A stretch of 5,740 nt of DNA, from positions 1 through 5,740 of the forward strand of contig JAQBPL010000142.1 of NCBI GenBank assembly GCA_028287545.1, written 5' to 3'. The notes under the pieces were generated by a model, which saw nothing but the letters and a program-made list of their open reading frames with translations, ran no database searches and was not told the DNA's origin. Source of the stretch: Vulcanimicrobiota bacterium (GTDB lineage Bacteria > Eremiobacterota > Eremiobacteria > Baltobacterales > Baltobacteraceae). The position numbers and the translations under genes were made by a program. Position 1 is the stretch's first letter. Every line of letters starts with the position of its first letter. Of this stretch, positions 1-5,002 are shown one piece after another.

Positions 1-84
1 GTCAATACGGTCCTGGAATCGGCCCCTATCGCCCGAGTCGGCCGGCCTGCCTCGCGCAGCGAGGGCGCCCGGCGCCGCAGGTAA
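1..84 (+). CDS. Possible 3' end of a gene cut by the left edge (SDR-like residues)
   Basis: Frame 1 on the plus strand is open from the edge to a TAA at 82-84, giving 27 codons. The first part reads VNTVLESAPIARVGRP, which resembles the 'PIxRxGxPEEIA' segment near the C-terminus of short-chain dehydrogenases/reductases. The following residues are Arg/Ser-rich and do not continue that family, so this would be a shortened or diverged tail. An open stretch this short is common by chance in GC-rich DNA. If real, it converges on selO with 17 bases between the stop codons. Confidence 0.2.
   Translation, partial: VNTVLESAPIARVGRPASRSEGARRRR
50..64. terminator. Weak stem-loop downstream of selO
   Basis: A six-base stem (CCTCGC at 50-55, GCGAGG at 59-64) with a GCA loop lies about 40 bases past the selO stop. 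The adjoining sequence at 64-76 is also rich in GGCGCC palindromes. No T-run follows on either strand, so an intrinsic terminator is not well supported. Such stems are frequent in GC-rich DNA. Confidence 0.2.
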
Positions 85-101
85 GTGCGGCTCGAGGCGC
101 C

Positions 102-1583
102 CTACGACGAGCAGCTGACCTCGAGGTGGGCGAATTCCGGCGGGGCGCTTTTCGCCCACGCTTCGTGCTCCGGGTGCTCGTCGTAGGGCGCGCGCAGCAT
201 GTCGTAGACGGCGCGCACGACGGAGTCGTCGCCAGCTTCGCACGCCTCGATCGCCTGCTGCGCGACCCAGTTGCGCAGCACGAATTTCGGGTTCGTCGCG
301 CGCATCGCGATCCGGCGCTTCGCGTCGTCGCGCGGATCGAGTTCGGCGCATTCGCGATAGCGGGAGAACCAGGCGCGGGACGTTTCGTCGTCGCCGAGGA
401 GGGCGAGGGCGCTCGCGTCGTCGTGCGAGAGCGCGCGCCAGAAGTTCGTCCAGTCGACGCGCCGCTGCGCCAGCAGCGTGACGAGGTCTTCGACGAGCGC
501 GACGTTGCCGTCGGCGGATTCGAGCAATCCCAGCTTCGCGTTCATCCGCACCAGGTACGTCGTCCAGAACGCCGGCTCGTAGCGCGCGAGCGCGGTTTTC
601 CGATCCTCTTCCGAGATCAGCGACGAGAGCGCGGCGGCGAGCGCGTGGCAGTTCCAGAATCCCACGGTCGGCTGGCGGCCGAATGCGTAGCGTCCGCCTT
701 CGTCGGTGTGGTTGCAGATGAAGCCGAGGTCGTATGCTTCGATAAAACCGTACGGTCCGTAGTCGAGGGTCAGACCGAGGATCGAGAAGTTGTCGGTGTT
801 CATCACGCCGTGCGCGAAACCGACGGCCTGCCACTCGGCCATCAGCATCGCCGTGCGATCGACGACCGCTTCGAGGAAGCGCGTGTAGCGCACCGGCCCG
901 TCGGCATGCGCGATCTGCGGGAAGTAGCGTTCGATCGTGTAGTCGGCGAGCGTCTTGAGCGCCTCGAACTGCTTGCGGTAGTGAAAGATCTCGAACGACC
1001 CGAAGCGCACGAACGTCGGCGCCATGCGAATGACCGTCGCCGCGCGTTCGATGCGCTCGCGCAGCACCGGCTCGTCGCCGGCCGTCATCGCGAGCGCGCG
1101 CGTGGTCGGGATGCCGAGCGCATCCATCGCTTCGCTGGCGAGAAACTCGCGCACCGTGGAGCGCACGACCGCGCGGCCGTCGGCGAAACGCGAGAACGCC
1201 GTCATTCCGCCGCCCTTGATCTGCAGTTCCCATGCCTGGGCGCCGTGCGCGTTCGCGGAATTTACCTCGCCGAGCAGGATCGCTCGGCCGTCGCCGAGCT
1301 GACCGGCCCAGACGCCGAACTGGTGGCCGCCGTACATCGCCGCGATCGGCTCCATGCCGCGCACCAGCGCGTTGCCGCTCGCCAGCGCCAGGAACTCCGG
1401 GCGTGCTTCTTCGCCGGGGCGCAAGTCGATCAGCTGCGCGGCAGCACTGCTGAACGCGACCAGGCGCGCGTTCGGAATGCCCTTCGGCGAGCGGAGTTCC
1501 GAGAACCGCTCGCCCAGCGCCGCGAACGAATTCGCGAACCGCAGCTCCTCGAGCGTCTTCGCGGGCGGTGGTGCGATGGCCAT
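102..1583 (-). CDS. selO: SelO/YdiU family protein adenylyltransferase (pseudokinase fold)
   Basis: SelO enzymes bind ATP in a flipped orientation and transfer AMP to Ser/Thr/Tyr of target proteins; they are tied to redox homeostasis. With the ATG at 1583 the product is 493 aa, close to E. coli SelO (478 aa). Visible family segments are YGGHQFGVWAGQLGDGRA (about residues 84-101), the nucleotide-binding Lys in IKGGGMTAFSR (K123), the DGRAVVRSTVREFLASEAM helix, and the catalytic loop HGVMNTDN (D264) followed ten residues later by the metal-binding Asp of LDYG (D274). The protein ends VSCSS: C491, third from the end, sits where animal SelO has selenocysteine. FICNH (C290) lies 16 residues after the metal Asp, the spacing of E. 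coli Cys272. An earlier in-frame ATG at 1649 would add 22 unconserved residues; neither start has a clear Shine-Dalgarno. The gene is divergent from the cytochrome gene. The family call is very secure; the start is less so. Confidence 0.95.
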   Translation of the reverse strand: MAIAPPPAKTLEELRFANSFAALGERFSELRSPKGIPNARLVAFSSAAAQLIDLRPGEEARPEFLALASGNALVRGMEPIAAMYGGHQFGVWAGQLGDGRAILLGEVNSANAHGAQAWELQIKGGGMTAFSRFADGRAVVRSTVREFLASEAMDALGIPTTRALAMTAGDEPVLRERIERAATVIRMAPTFVRFGSFEIFHYRKQFEALKTLADYTIERYFPQIAHADGPVRYTRFLEAVVDRTAMLMAEWQAVGFAHGVMNTDNFSILGLTLDYGPYGFIEAYDLGFICNHTDEGGRYAFGRQPTVGFWNCHALAAALSSLISEEDRKTALARYEPAFWTTYLVRMNAKLGLLESADGNVALVEDLVTLLAQRRVDWTNFWRALSHDDASALALLGDDETSRAWFSRYRECAELDPRDDAKRRIAMRATNPKFVLRNWVAQQAIEACEAGDDSVVRAVYDMLRAPYDEHPEHEAWAKSAPPEFAHLEVSCSS

Positions 1584-1669
1584 CGGTTCATCAGACCCGC
1601 TAGGCGAAGCGAACCGTTGCGAACGGCGGCAGGTGTTGGTTCCCAGCATCGTGGAGAAGAATTGCCGGT
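1584..1669. promoter_or_regulatory. Divergent intergenic region between selO and the cytochrome c gene
   Basis: These 86 bases must carry the promoters of both divergent units unless selO starts at 1649. Two small inverted repeats are visible: CGGTTC (1584-1589) with GAACCG (1611-1616), and CCGTT (1614-1618) with AACGG (1622-1626) around a GCG spacer. GCGAAC also recurs at 1609 and 1619, ten bases apart, about one helical turn. I see no convincing -35/-10 pair on either strand. An operator is inference only. Confidence 0.35.
1653..1656 (+). promoter_or_regulatory. Candidate ribosome binding site of the cytochrome c gene
   Basis: GGAG, within GTGGAGAAGAA, lies 13 bases before the ATG at 1670. 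This is longer than ideal, but it is the only purine-rich match upstream of that start. Confidence 0.35.
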
Positions 1670-2251
1670 ATGCGCCCTTTTCTGTTTGGTTTTGTCGCCG
1701 CTTTTGTGCTGGCGGGTCTGGTTGCGTTCGGTGCGGTCAAGACCGGCGCGGTCATGGCGCGACAGGACGTCCCTGCCGGGAAGCTCGAGACGTGGCTGGC
1801 ACACACCTCGCTCAACGCGACGATCAATCGCGAAAAACCGATGCCGCCCTATCCGTTCGGGCCGCCGTCACCAACGGACCTCGTCGCCGGGGCGAACATG
1901 TACGTGCAGAATTGTGCCGTCTGTCACGGGACCGCGCACAGCACGCCGAGCGCGATCGCGCGCGGTCTCGTAGTGAAGGCGCCGCAGTTCGCCAAGCACG
2001 GCGTCGACGACGATCCGGAAGGCGTCATCTATTGGAAGGTCGAGCACGGCATCCGCATGACGGCGATGCCGGCCTACGACATGACACTCGACGAGAAGTC
2101 GATTTGGCAGCTGACGTATTTCTTGAAGCACCTGCCGGAGCTGCCGCCCAAAGCGAAGGCCATCTTCGATAATCCGGCGCTGGCCGCGCCCGCGACGCCG
2201 CTGCCCGAGGTGAGCGGTGCGCCCGAGCCTCGGCACGTCACGTCGACGTAG
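1670..2251 (+). CDS. Membrane-anchored monohaem class I cytochrome c
   Basis: This is a predicted electron carrier of 193 aa. Residues 3-22 form a hydrophobic N-terminal segment after MR, acting as a Sec signal peptide or uncleaved anchor; there is no twin-arginine motif. The single haem site is NCAVCHG (C82, C85, H86). The likely second axial ligand is M133 in IRMTAMPAY, with M130 as an alternative, followed by the helix DEKSIWQLTYFLKHL typical of the C-terminal helix of small cytochromes c. Before the haem, residues 54-72 (EKPMPPYPFGPPSPTDLVA) form a Pro-rich linker. The C-terminal 30 residues are Pro/Ala-rich and probably disordered. The redox partner cannot be read from sequence. The gene is head-to-head with selO, is followed by a small membrane protein gene, and converges on the ccsA/ccsB genes that would attach its haem. 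Family assignment is firm; subfamily is not. Confidence 0.93.
   Translation: MRPFLFGFVAAFVLAGLVAFGAVKTGAVMARQDVPAGKLETWLAHTSLNATINREKPMPPYPFGPPSPTDLVAGANMYVQNCAVCHGTAHSTPSAIARGLVVKAPQFAKHGVDDDPEGVIYWKVEHGIRMTAMPAYDMTLDEKSIWQLTYFLKHLPELPPKAKAIFDNPALAAPATPLPEVSGAPEPRHVTST
2207..2213 (+). promoter_or_regulatory. Shine-Dalgarno supporting the GTG start at 2217
   Basis: GAGGTGA at 2207-2213 is a seven-base match to the complement of the 16S rRNA 3' end. GAGG ends six bases before GTG at 2217, a good spacing. It lies inside the cytochrome coding sequence and favours 2217 over the GTG at 2262, which has no such site. Confidence 0.5.
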
Positions 2252-2483
2252 TACAAAACGCGTGCAGACGATCTTCTCGTTGATCTTCGCGTACCTCGTG
2301 TTCGTGACCCGAACCTGGCCGGTTACGCGCCTGCTCGTGCTGGCCGACGTCGGCCTCGCGCTGCTCTACGACTTCACGCCGCTGCGCGTCCGCTTCGGCA
2401 TCGTCGAAACGATCGCACTCGCCGCGACCCTCGTGCTCTGGGCCGCAAATCTCGTCATCGACCGCAAATCGTCCTCAACGTAA
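2217..2483 (+). CDS. Small hydrophobic membrane protein, unknown function
   Basis: I do not recognise this family. From GTG 2217 it is 88 aa: a basic N-terminus (RRRSTKR, residues 9-15), hydrophobic stretches at about 18-31, 37-51 and 62-81, and a short polar tail DRKSSST. This suggests two or three membrane helices. The basic segment before the first helix would place the N-terminus in the cytoplasm by the positive-inside rule. The GTG start overlaps the cytochrome gene by 35 bases and has a good Shine-Dalgarno. A second GTG at 2262 would give 73 aa starting just before the first helix and ten bases after the cytochrome stop, but without a visible ribosome site. Either way it is co-transcribed and probably translationally coupled with the cytochrome, which suggests a partner role. 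There is no conserved haem- or metal-binding motif: no Cys and no His. Confidence 0.6.
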   Translation: MRPSLGTSRRRSTKRVQTIFSLIFAYLVFVTRTWPVTRLLVLADVGLALLYDFTPLRVRFGIVETIALAATLVLWAANLVIDRKSSST

Positions 2484-2485
2484 CC

Positions 2486-2497
2486 AACGTTCACGTT
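2486..2497. repeat. Small inverted repeat just after the small membrane protein gene
   Basis: AACGT (2486-2490) and ACGTT (2493-2497) flank a TC spacer, three bases past the stop codon. Another AACGT occurs at 2477-2481. It is the first of three consecutive dyads in this intergenic stretch. Alone it is too short to be strong evidence of function. Confidence 0.3.
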
Positions 2498-2504
2498 ATG
2501 GACA

Positions 2505-2519
2505 GCGCCCAACGGGCGC
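2505..2519 (+). terminator. GC-rich hairpin, possible first terminator of the cytochrome unit
   Basis: GCGCCC (2505-2510) and GGGCGC (2514-2519) form a perfect six-base GC stem with an AAC loop, 21 bases past the stop of the small membrane protein gene. It is followed by GCCTTTAA, a weak T-tract that overlaps the start of the next palindrome. The stem is symmetrical and could act in either direction. The position suits a terminator but the tail is poor. Confidence 0.4.
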
Positions 2520-2571
2520 GCCTTTAACGGACAAAGTTCGCGCCGCAGCGCGAACTTTGACCGATAAAGGC
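2520..2571. terminator. Long imperfect palindrome, probable bidirectional terminator or repeat element
   Basis: Left arm 2520-2543 and right arm 2548-2571 are 24 bases each around a CGCA loop. The inner 12 bases (CAAAGTTCGCGC at 2532-2543) pair perfectly with 2548-2559. Then come an A/A mismatch (2531/2560), three pairs, a second A/A mismatch (2527/2564) and seven more pairs: 22 of 24 paired. The right arm ends on the last base of the ccsA stop codon (2571-2573 on the minus strand). On the plus strand TACATTTTAT follows the stem, so it could terminate the cytochrome transcript; on the minus strand no T-run follows. Arms this long exceed ordinary terminators and resemble a REP- or MITE-like palindromic unit. 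The hairpin is directly seen; the role is inferred. Confidence 0.6.
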
Positions 2572-3563
2572 TACATTTTATACGAGTGCAGGCCGCTGAT
2601 CCAGATGTTGACGCCGAGGTAGCAGAAGATGATCGAGACGAAGCCGAGGACGCTGATCCAGGCGGTCTTCGTTCCGCGCCACTCCGGGCGCGTGTGCAGA
2701 TGCATGAACATCGCGTAGACGATCCACGAAATCAGCGCGGCCGTTTCTTTCGGGTCCCACTGCCAGTAGGCGCCCCACGCTTCTTTCGCCCACATCGCGC
2801 CGGTGATGATGCCGAGCGAGAGCAGCGGCAGACCGACGGCGATGACGCGATATTGGATGACGTCGAGGCGCGCGAGCGACGGGAGCCCGGCCAGCCATTG
2901 CGCGGCCGCGTCTCCCGCGGCGGCCGCTTGCGCGATCGCCGGCGTGTCGTTGCGAATGATCCCGGGCGGCGGCGCCGCGTAGGCGGTGGTGCTGAGCGAA
3001 ACGTCTATCGTGCCGCCGGCCGGTGAGGCCGCGACGCCCCGCAGCGTCGCGCCGCGCGTCGCGTACCGCTGTTCCGCGGCGGCCTTGAACAGATACATCA
3101 GCGAGACGATCGACGCGACCATGAACGACGCGTAGGCCGTGATGACGATCGGCACGTGGATCTTGATCCAGTACGACTGCAGCGCCGGCACCGCGGGCAT
3201 GTAGCCTTCGTTCCAGGTCGTCGCGTAGCTGAAGGCGATCGCGGCGACCGCGAGCACCGGGCCGCCGATGAGGGCGAAGTCGTAGCGATACGCAAAGATC
3301 AGGAAGATCGTGACCGCGACCGCGCTGAAGAGGGAGAGCGAGCCGTACAGGTTCGTCAGCGGCCACACGCCCGTCATCCACCAGCGCACGGCGAGTTCGA
3401 CGAACTGCGCCGCGCAGCCCAGGATCGCCAGCGGCATGCCGATCGCGCGCAGCAGCGGTTTGCGCAGGAGGAAGTAGCCGAAGAGCACCAGCGCGCCCGT
3501 CACGTAGGCGGCGATTCCTATGCGCAGCAGCGTTTGGTCGAGCAGCTCTCTGGTCGGGTCCAT
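2571..3563 (-). CDS. ccsA: Cytochrome c biogenesis protein CcsA (ResC-like, WWD domain; also called CcsB in some schemes)
   Basis: This is the haem-handling subunit of System II cytochrome c maturation: with CcsB it exports haem and joins it to CXXCH cysteines on the outer face. The 330 aa product is highly hydrophobic. The WWD signature is WAKEAWGAYWQWDPKET at about 258-274, in an external loop between helices near 237-257 and 272-290. Candidate haem-ligand histidines are H136 (KIHVPI) before the WWD loop, H326 (SGLHSY) after it, and an in-membrane one, H288 (or H290) in MHLHTR. A 70-residue Ala/Pro/Gly-rich loop (about 161-232) on the predicted cytoplasmic side is variable in the family. 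The ATG at 3563 has a strong AAGGAG and lies 8 bases after the ccsB stop, so translation is probably coupled. Naming differs: this is the ResC/CcsA-type component whatever the label. It is the last gene of the operon. Confidence 0.95.
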   Translation of the reverse strand: MDPTRELLDQTLLRIGIAAYVTGALVLFGYFLLRKPLLRAIGMPLAILGCAAQFVELAVRWWMTGVWPLTNLYGSLSLFSAVAVTIFLIFAYRYDFALIGGPVLAVAAIAFSYATTWNEGYMPAVPALQSYWIKIHVPIVITAYASFMVASIVSLMYLFKAAAEQRYATRGATLRGVAASPAGGTIDVSLSTTAYAAPPPGIIRNDTPAIAQAAAAGDAAAQWLAGLPSLARLDVIQYRVIAVGLPLLSLGIITGAMWAKEAWGAYWQWDPKETAALISWIVYAMFMHLHTRPEWRGTKTAWISVLGFVSIIFCYLGVNIWISGLHSYKM

Positions 3564-3567
3564 AGCT

Positions 3568-3573
3568 CTCCTT
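3568..3573 (-). promoter_or_regulatory. Shine-Dalgarno of ccsA, overlapping the ccsB stop codon
   Basis: The minus strand reads AAGGAG at 3573-3568, four bases before the ATG at 3563. Its first two bases are the last two of the ccsB TAA (3574-3572), so ribosomes finishing ccsB sit on the ccsA initiation site. This arrangement is typical of translational coupling. Confidence 0.75.
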
Positions 3574-5002
3574 ATACCGTGCCGAGCGCCGCGGTGGGTG
3601 GGACTTCGGTGGCCTGCGCGCGCGGCTCGGTTCGACGGAGCGCGTCCACGATGTCGCGGAAGCGGTCCTCGAACACATCGTAGCCCTTCACGGTCGTCGC
3701 CGCGAGCCCCACCTCGGTGCCGCCCGGGACGGGGCGCGCGATGACGAAGAGCCGGGCCGGCAAAAAGTACATCGAGATGCAGAGGCCGGTCAGCAGGACG
3801 AACGCGCCGAGCCCGACGACGAGCATTCCGGGGTCGTTGCGGTACTGAAAGCCGGAGTAGAGGACGTAGCGGACCGGCGTGAGGGCGAAGCCGGCGCCGA
3901 GCTCCACCGCCTGGCCCAGCGGCACGAGCGCGCTGCCGATCGCCTGTTCGCCGTCGAACGCCTGAATGACGATGCCGGGGTTGTTCGGCCGCGGGTCCGC
4001 GCCCGGCTGACCGGTCGCGCGGTCGATCGTGCCGACGAACCGCGTGTACTGGATCGCTCGCGACGTGCCGGCGATCGGGAAGCCTTCGCCTTCCTTGAGC
4101 GGACGATCGGGGGCACCGGGAACCGGCCGCCCGTCTTTGGTGAGCCGGAAGTCGATCGCGAAGCCGTACGTCGCTTGATAGACCAGCGTGCCGTCGACGT
4201 CGTACGGCTGGTTCACGCGGATCACGGCATCGTGCGTGGCACCGTCTTTTCCGGTGATCTTCGCGTCCGAGACGTAGTCGATCGGCTGGTAGACGACGCC
4301 GGCCTTCGTGGTGATCGGGTCGATGCGGTACGCGAAGCGCCGCAAGTCGATCTTCGCGCCGCTCTCGGGGATCGTCGCCGTCTCACCGCTCAGCACCGCG
4401 AATTGGCCGCTGTAGCCTTTCGCCCAATAGATCGTCGTGCCGATCGCGATGATCAGGAAGCCGACGTGCGCGACGAGCACGCCGCGGCGCGCCCAATTGT
4501 TCCTGTCCGCGAACGTCCACTCGTCGCCGCCGAATTCGCGCTTGCGCACCTGCCAGCCGCGCTGAGCGAAGAACGCCGCGATCCGTTCGCGCGCGGTCTC
4601 GACGTCGCCGTCGACGACGACCTTCGCGTGCAGCGGAATCGCGTCGATCTTGACCGGCCCCAGACGCGGGATGCGCCGCGGAATCACCTTGGTGAACGTC
4701 GCCGCGGCCATCGAGCACAAGATCATCCCGAGCACGCCAAGATAGGCGGCGCTGTGATAGATGTTGGCGAGGTCGAGGCGCGCGATGAGCCGCGCGATCG
4801 GCGGCGCGTAGTTGGCCGCGTAGAACGACGGGTCTTTCCCCTGCTCGAGCACGACGCCGATCAACGTGAGAAAGGCCCACACGCCGAGCAAGGTGACGCC
4901 GAACGTCACGTTGGCGAACGTGCGCACGAGGTCTGCCCATGCTTCGCGCAGCGGCGCGAGCGCCGAGAGCGCTACGACGCCAGCGCCGCGTCGCGCTTCC
5001 AT
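3572..5002 (-). CDS. ccsB: Cytochrome c biogenesis protein ResB/CcsB (Ccs1 family)
   Basis: This is the partner of CcsA in the System II cytochrome c synthetase; it is thought to hold the apocytochrome and help shape the haem channel. From ATG 5002 it is 476 aa. Predicted helices lie at about 32-52, 82-103 and 174-194, then a large outer domain (about 195-388), a fourth helix at about 392-413 and a cytoplasmic tail. This is the usual four-helix ResB plan. Family marks include IYHSAAYLG with H83, a candidate in-membrane haem ligand at the start of helix 2; VAHVGFLII with H179 in helix 3; and VNQPYDVDGTLVYQATYG (about 263-280), the conserved ResB block near the C-terminal half of the outer domain. 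ATG 5002 has GGAG at 5011-5008, five bases upstream. A TTG at 5029 would add nine residues and is less likely. The gene overlaps the 3' end of tatC by 31 bases and is followed 8 bases later by ccsA. Confidence 0.93.
   Translation of the reverse strand: MEARRGAGVVALSALAPLREAWADLVRTFANVTFGVTLLGVWAFLTLIGVVLEQGKDPSFYAANYAPPIARLIARLDLANIYHSAAYLGVLGMILCSMAAATFTKVIPRRIPRLGPVKIDAIPLHAKVVVDGDVETARERIAAFFAQRGWQVRKREFGGDEWTFADRNNWARRGVLVAHVGFLIIAIGTTIYWAKGYSGQFAVLSGETATIPESGAKIDLRRFAYRIDPITTKAGVVYQPIDYVSDAKITGKDGATHDAVIRVNQPYDVDGTLVYQATYGFAIDFRLTKDGRPVPGAPDRPLKEGEGFPIAGTSRAIQYTRFVGTIDRATGQPGADPRPNNPGIVIQAFDGEQAIGSALVPLGQAVELGAGFALTPVRYVLYSGFQYRNDPGMLVVGLGAFVLLTGLCISMYFLPARLFVIARPVPGGTEVGLAATTVKGYDVFEDRFRDIVDALRRTEPRAQATEVPPTAALGTV

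Noticed and set aside
1584..1649. 22-residue N-terminal extension of SelO from ATG 1649
   Set aside because: The added residues are not conserved-looking, lack a Shine-Dalgarno and would consume most of the divergent promoter region. ATG 1583 fits the family length better, though the point is not settled.
126..1973. 615-codon plus-strand open frame across selO and the cytochrome start
   Set aside because: The product is Arg/Val/Glu-rich with no recognisable domain and lies opposite a well-conserved SelO gene. It is an antisense shadow caused by GC-rich codon use.
2484..2571. CRISPR-like or tRNA structure in the convergent gap
   Set aside because: There are only single dyads with no regularly spaced repeats and no cloverleaf. 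The stretch is better explained as hairpins or terminators.
3045..3085. Cytoplasmic loop of CcsA as an unusual inserted domain
   Set aside because: The Ala/Pro/Gly-rich stretch has no domain features, and CcsA proteins vary in length at this loop, so it is ordinary family variation.
2578..3678. 366-codon minus-strand frame overlapping ccsA
   Set aside because: It is Arg-rich and low in complexity, in a shifted frame of ccsA, and the true frame has WWD and His motifs with a strong ribosome site.
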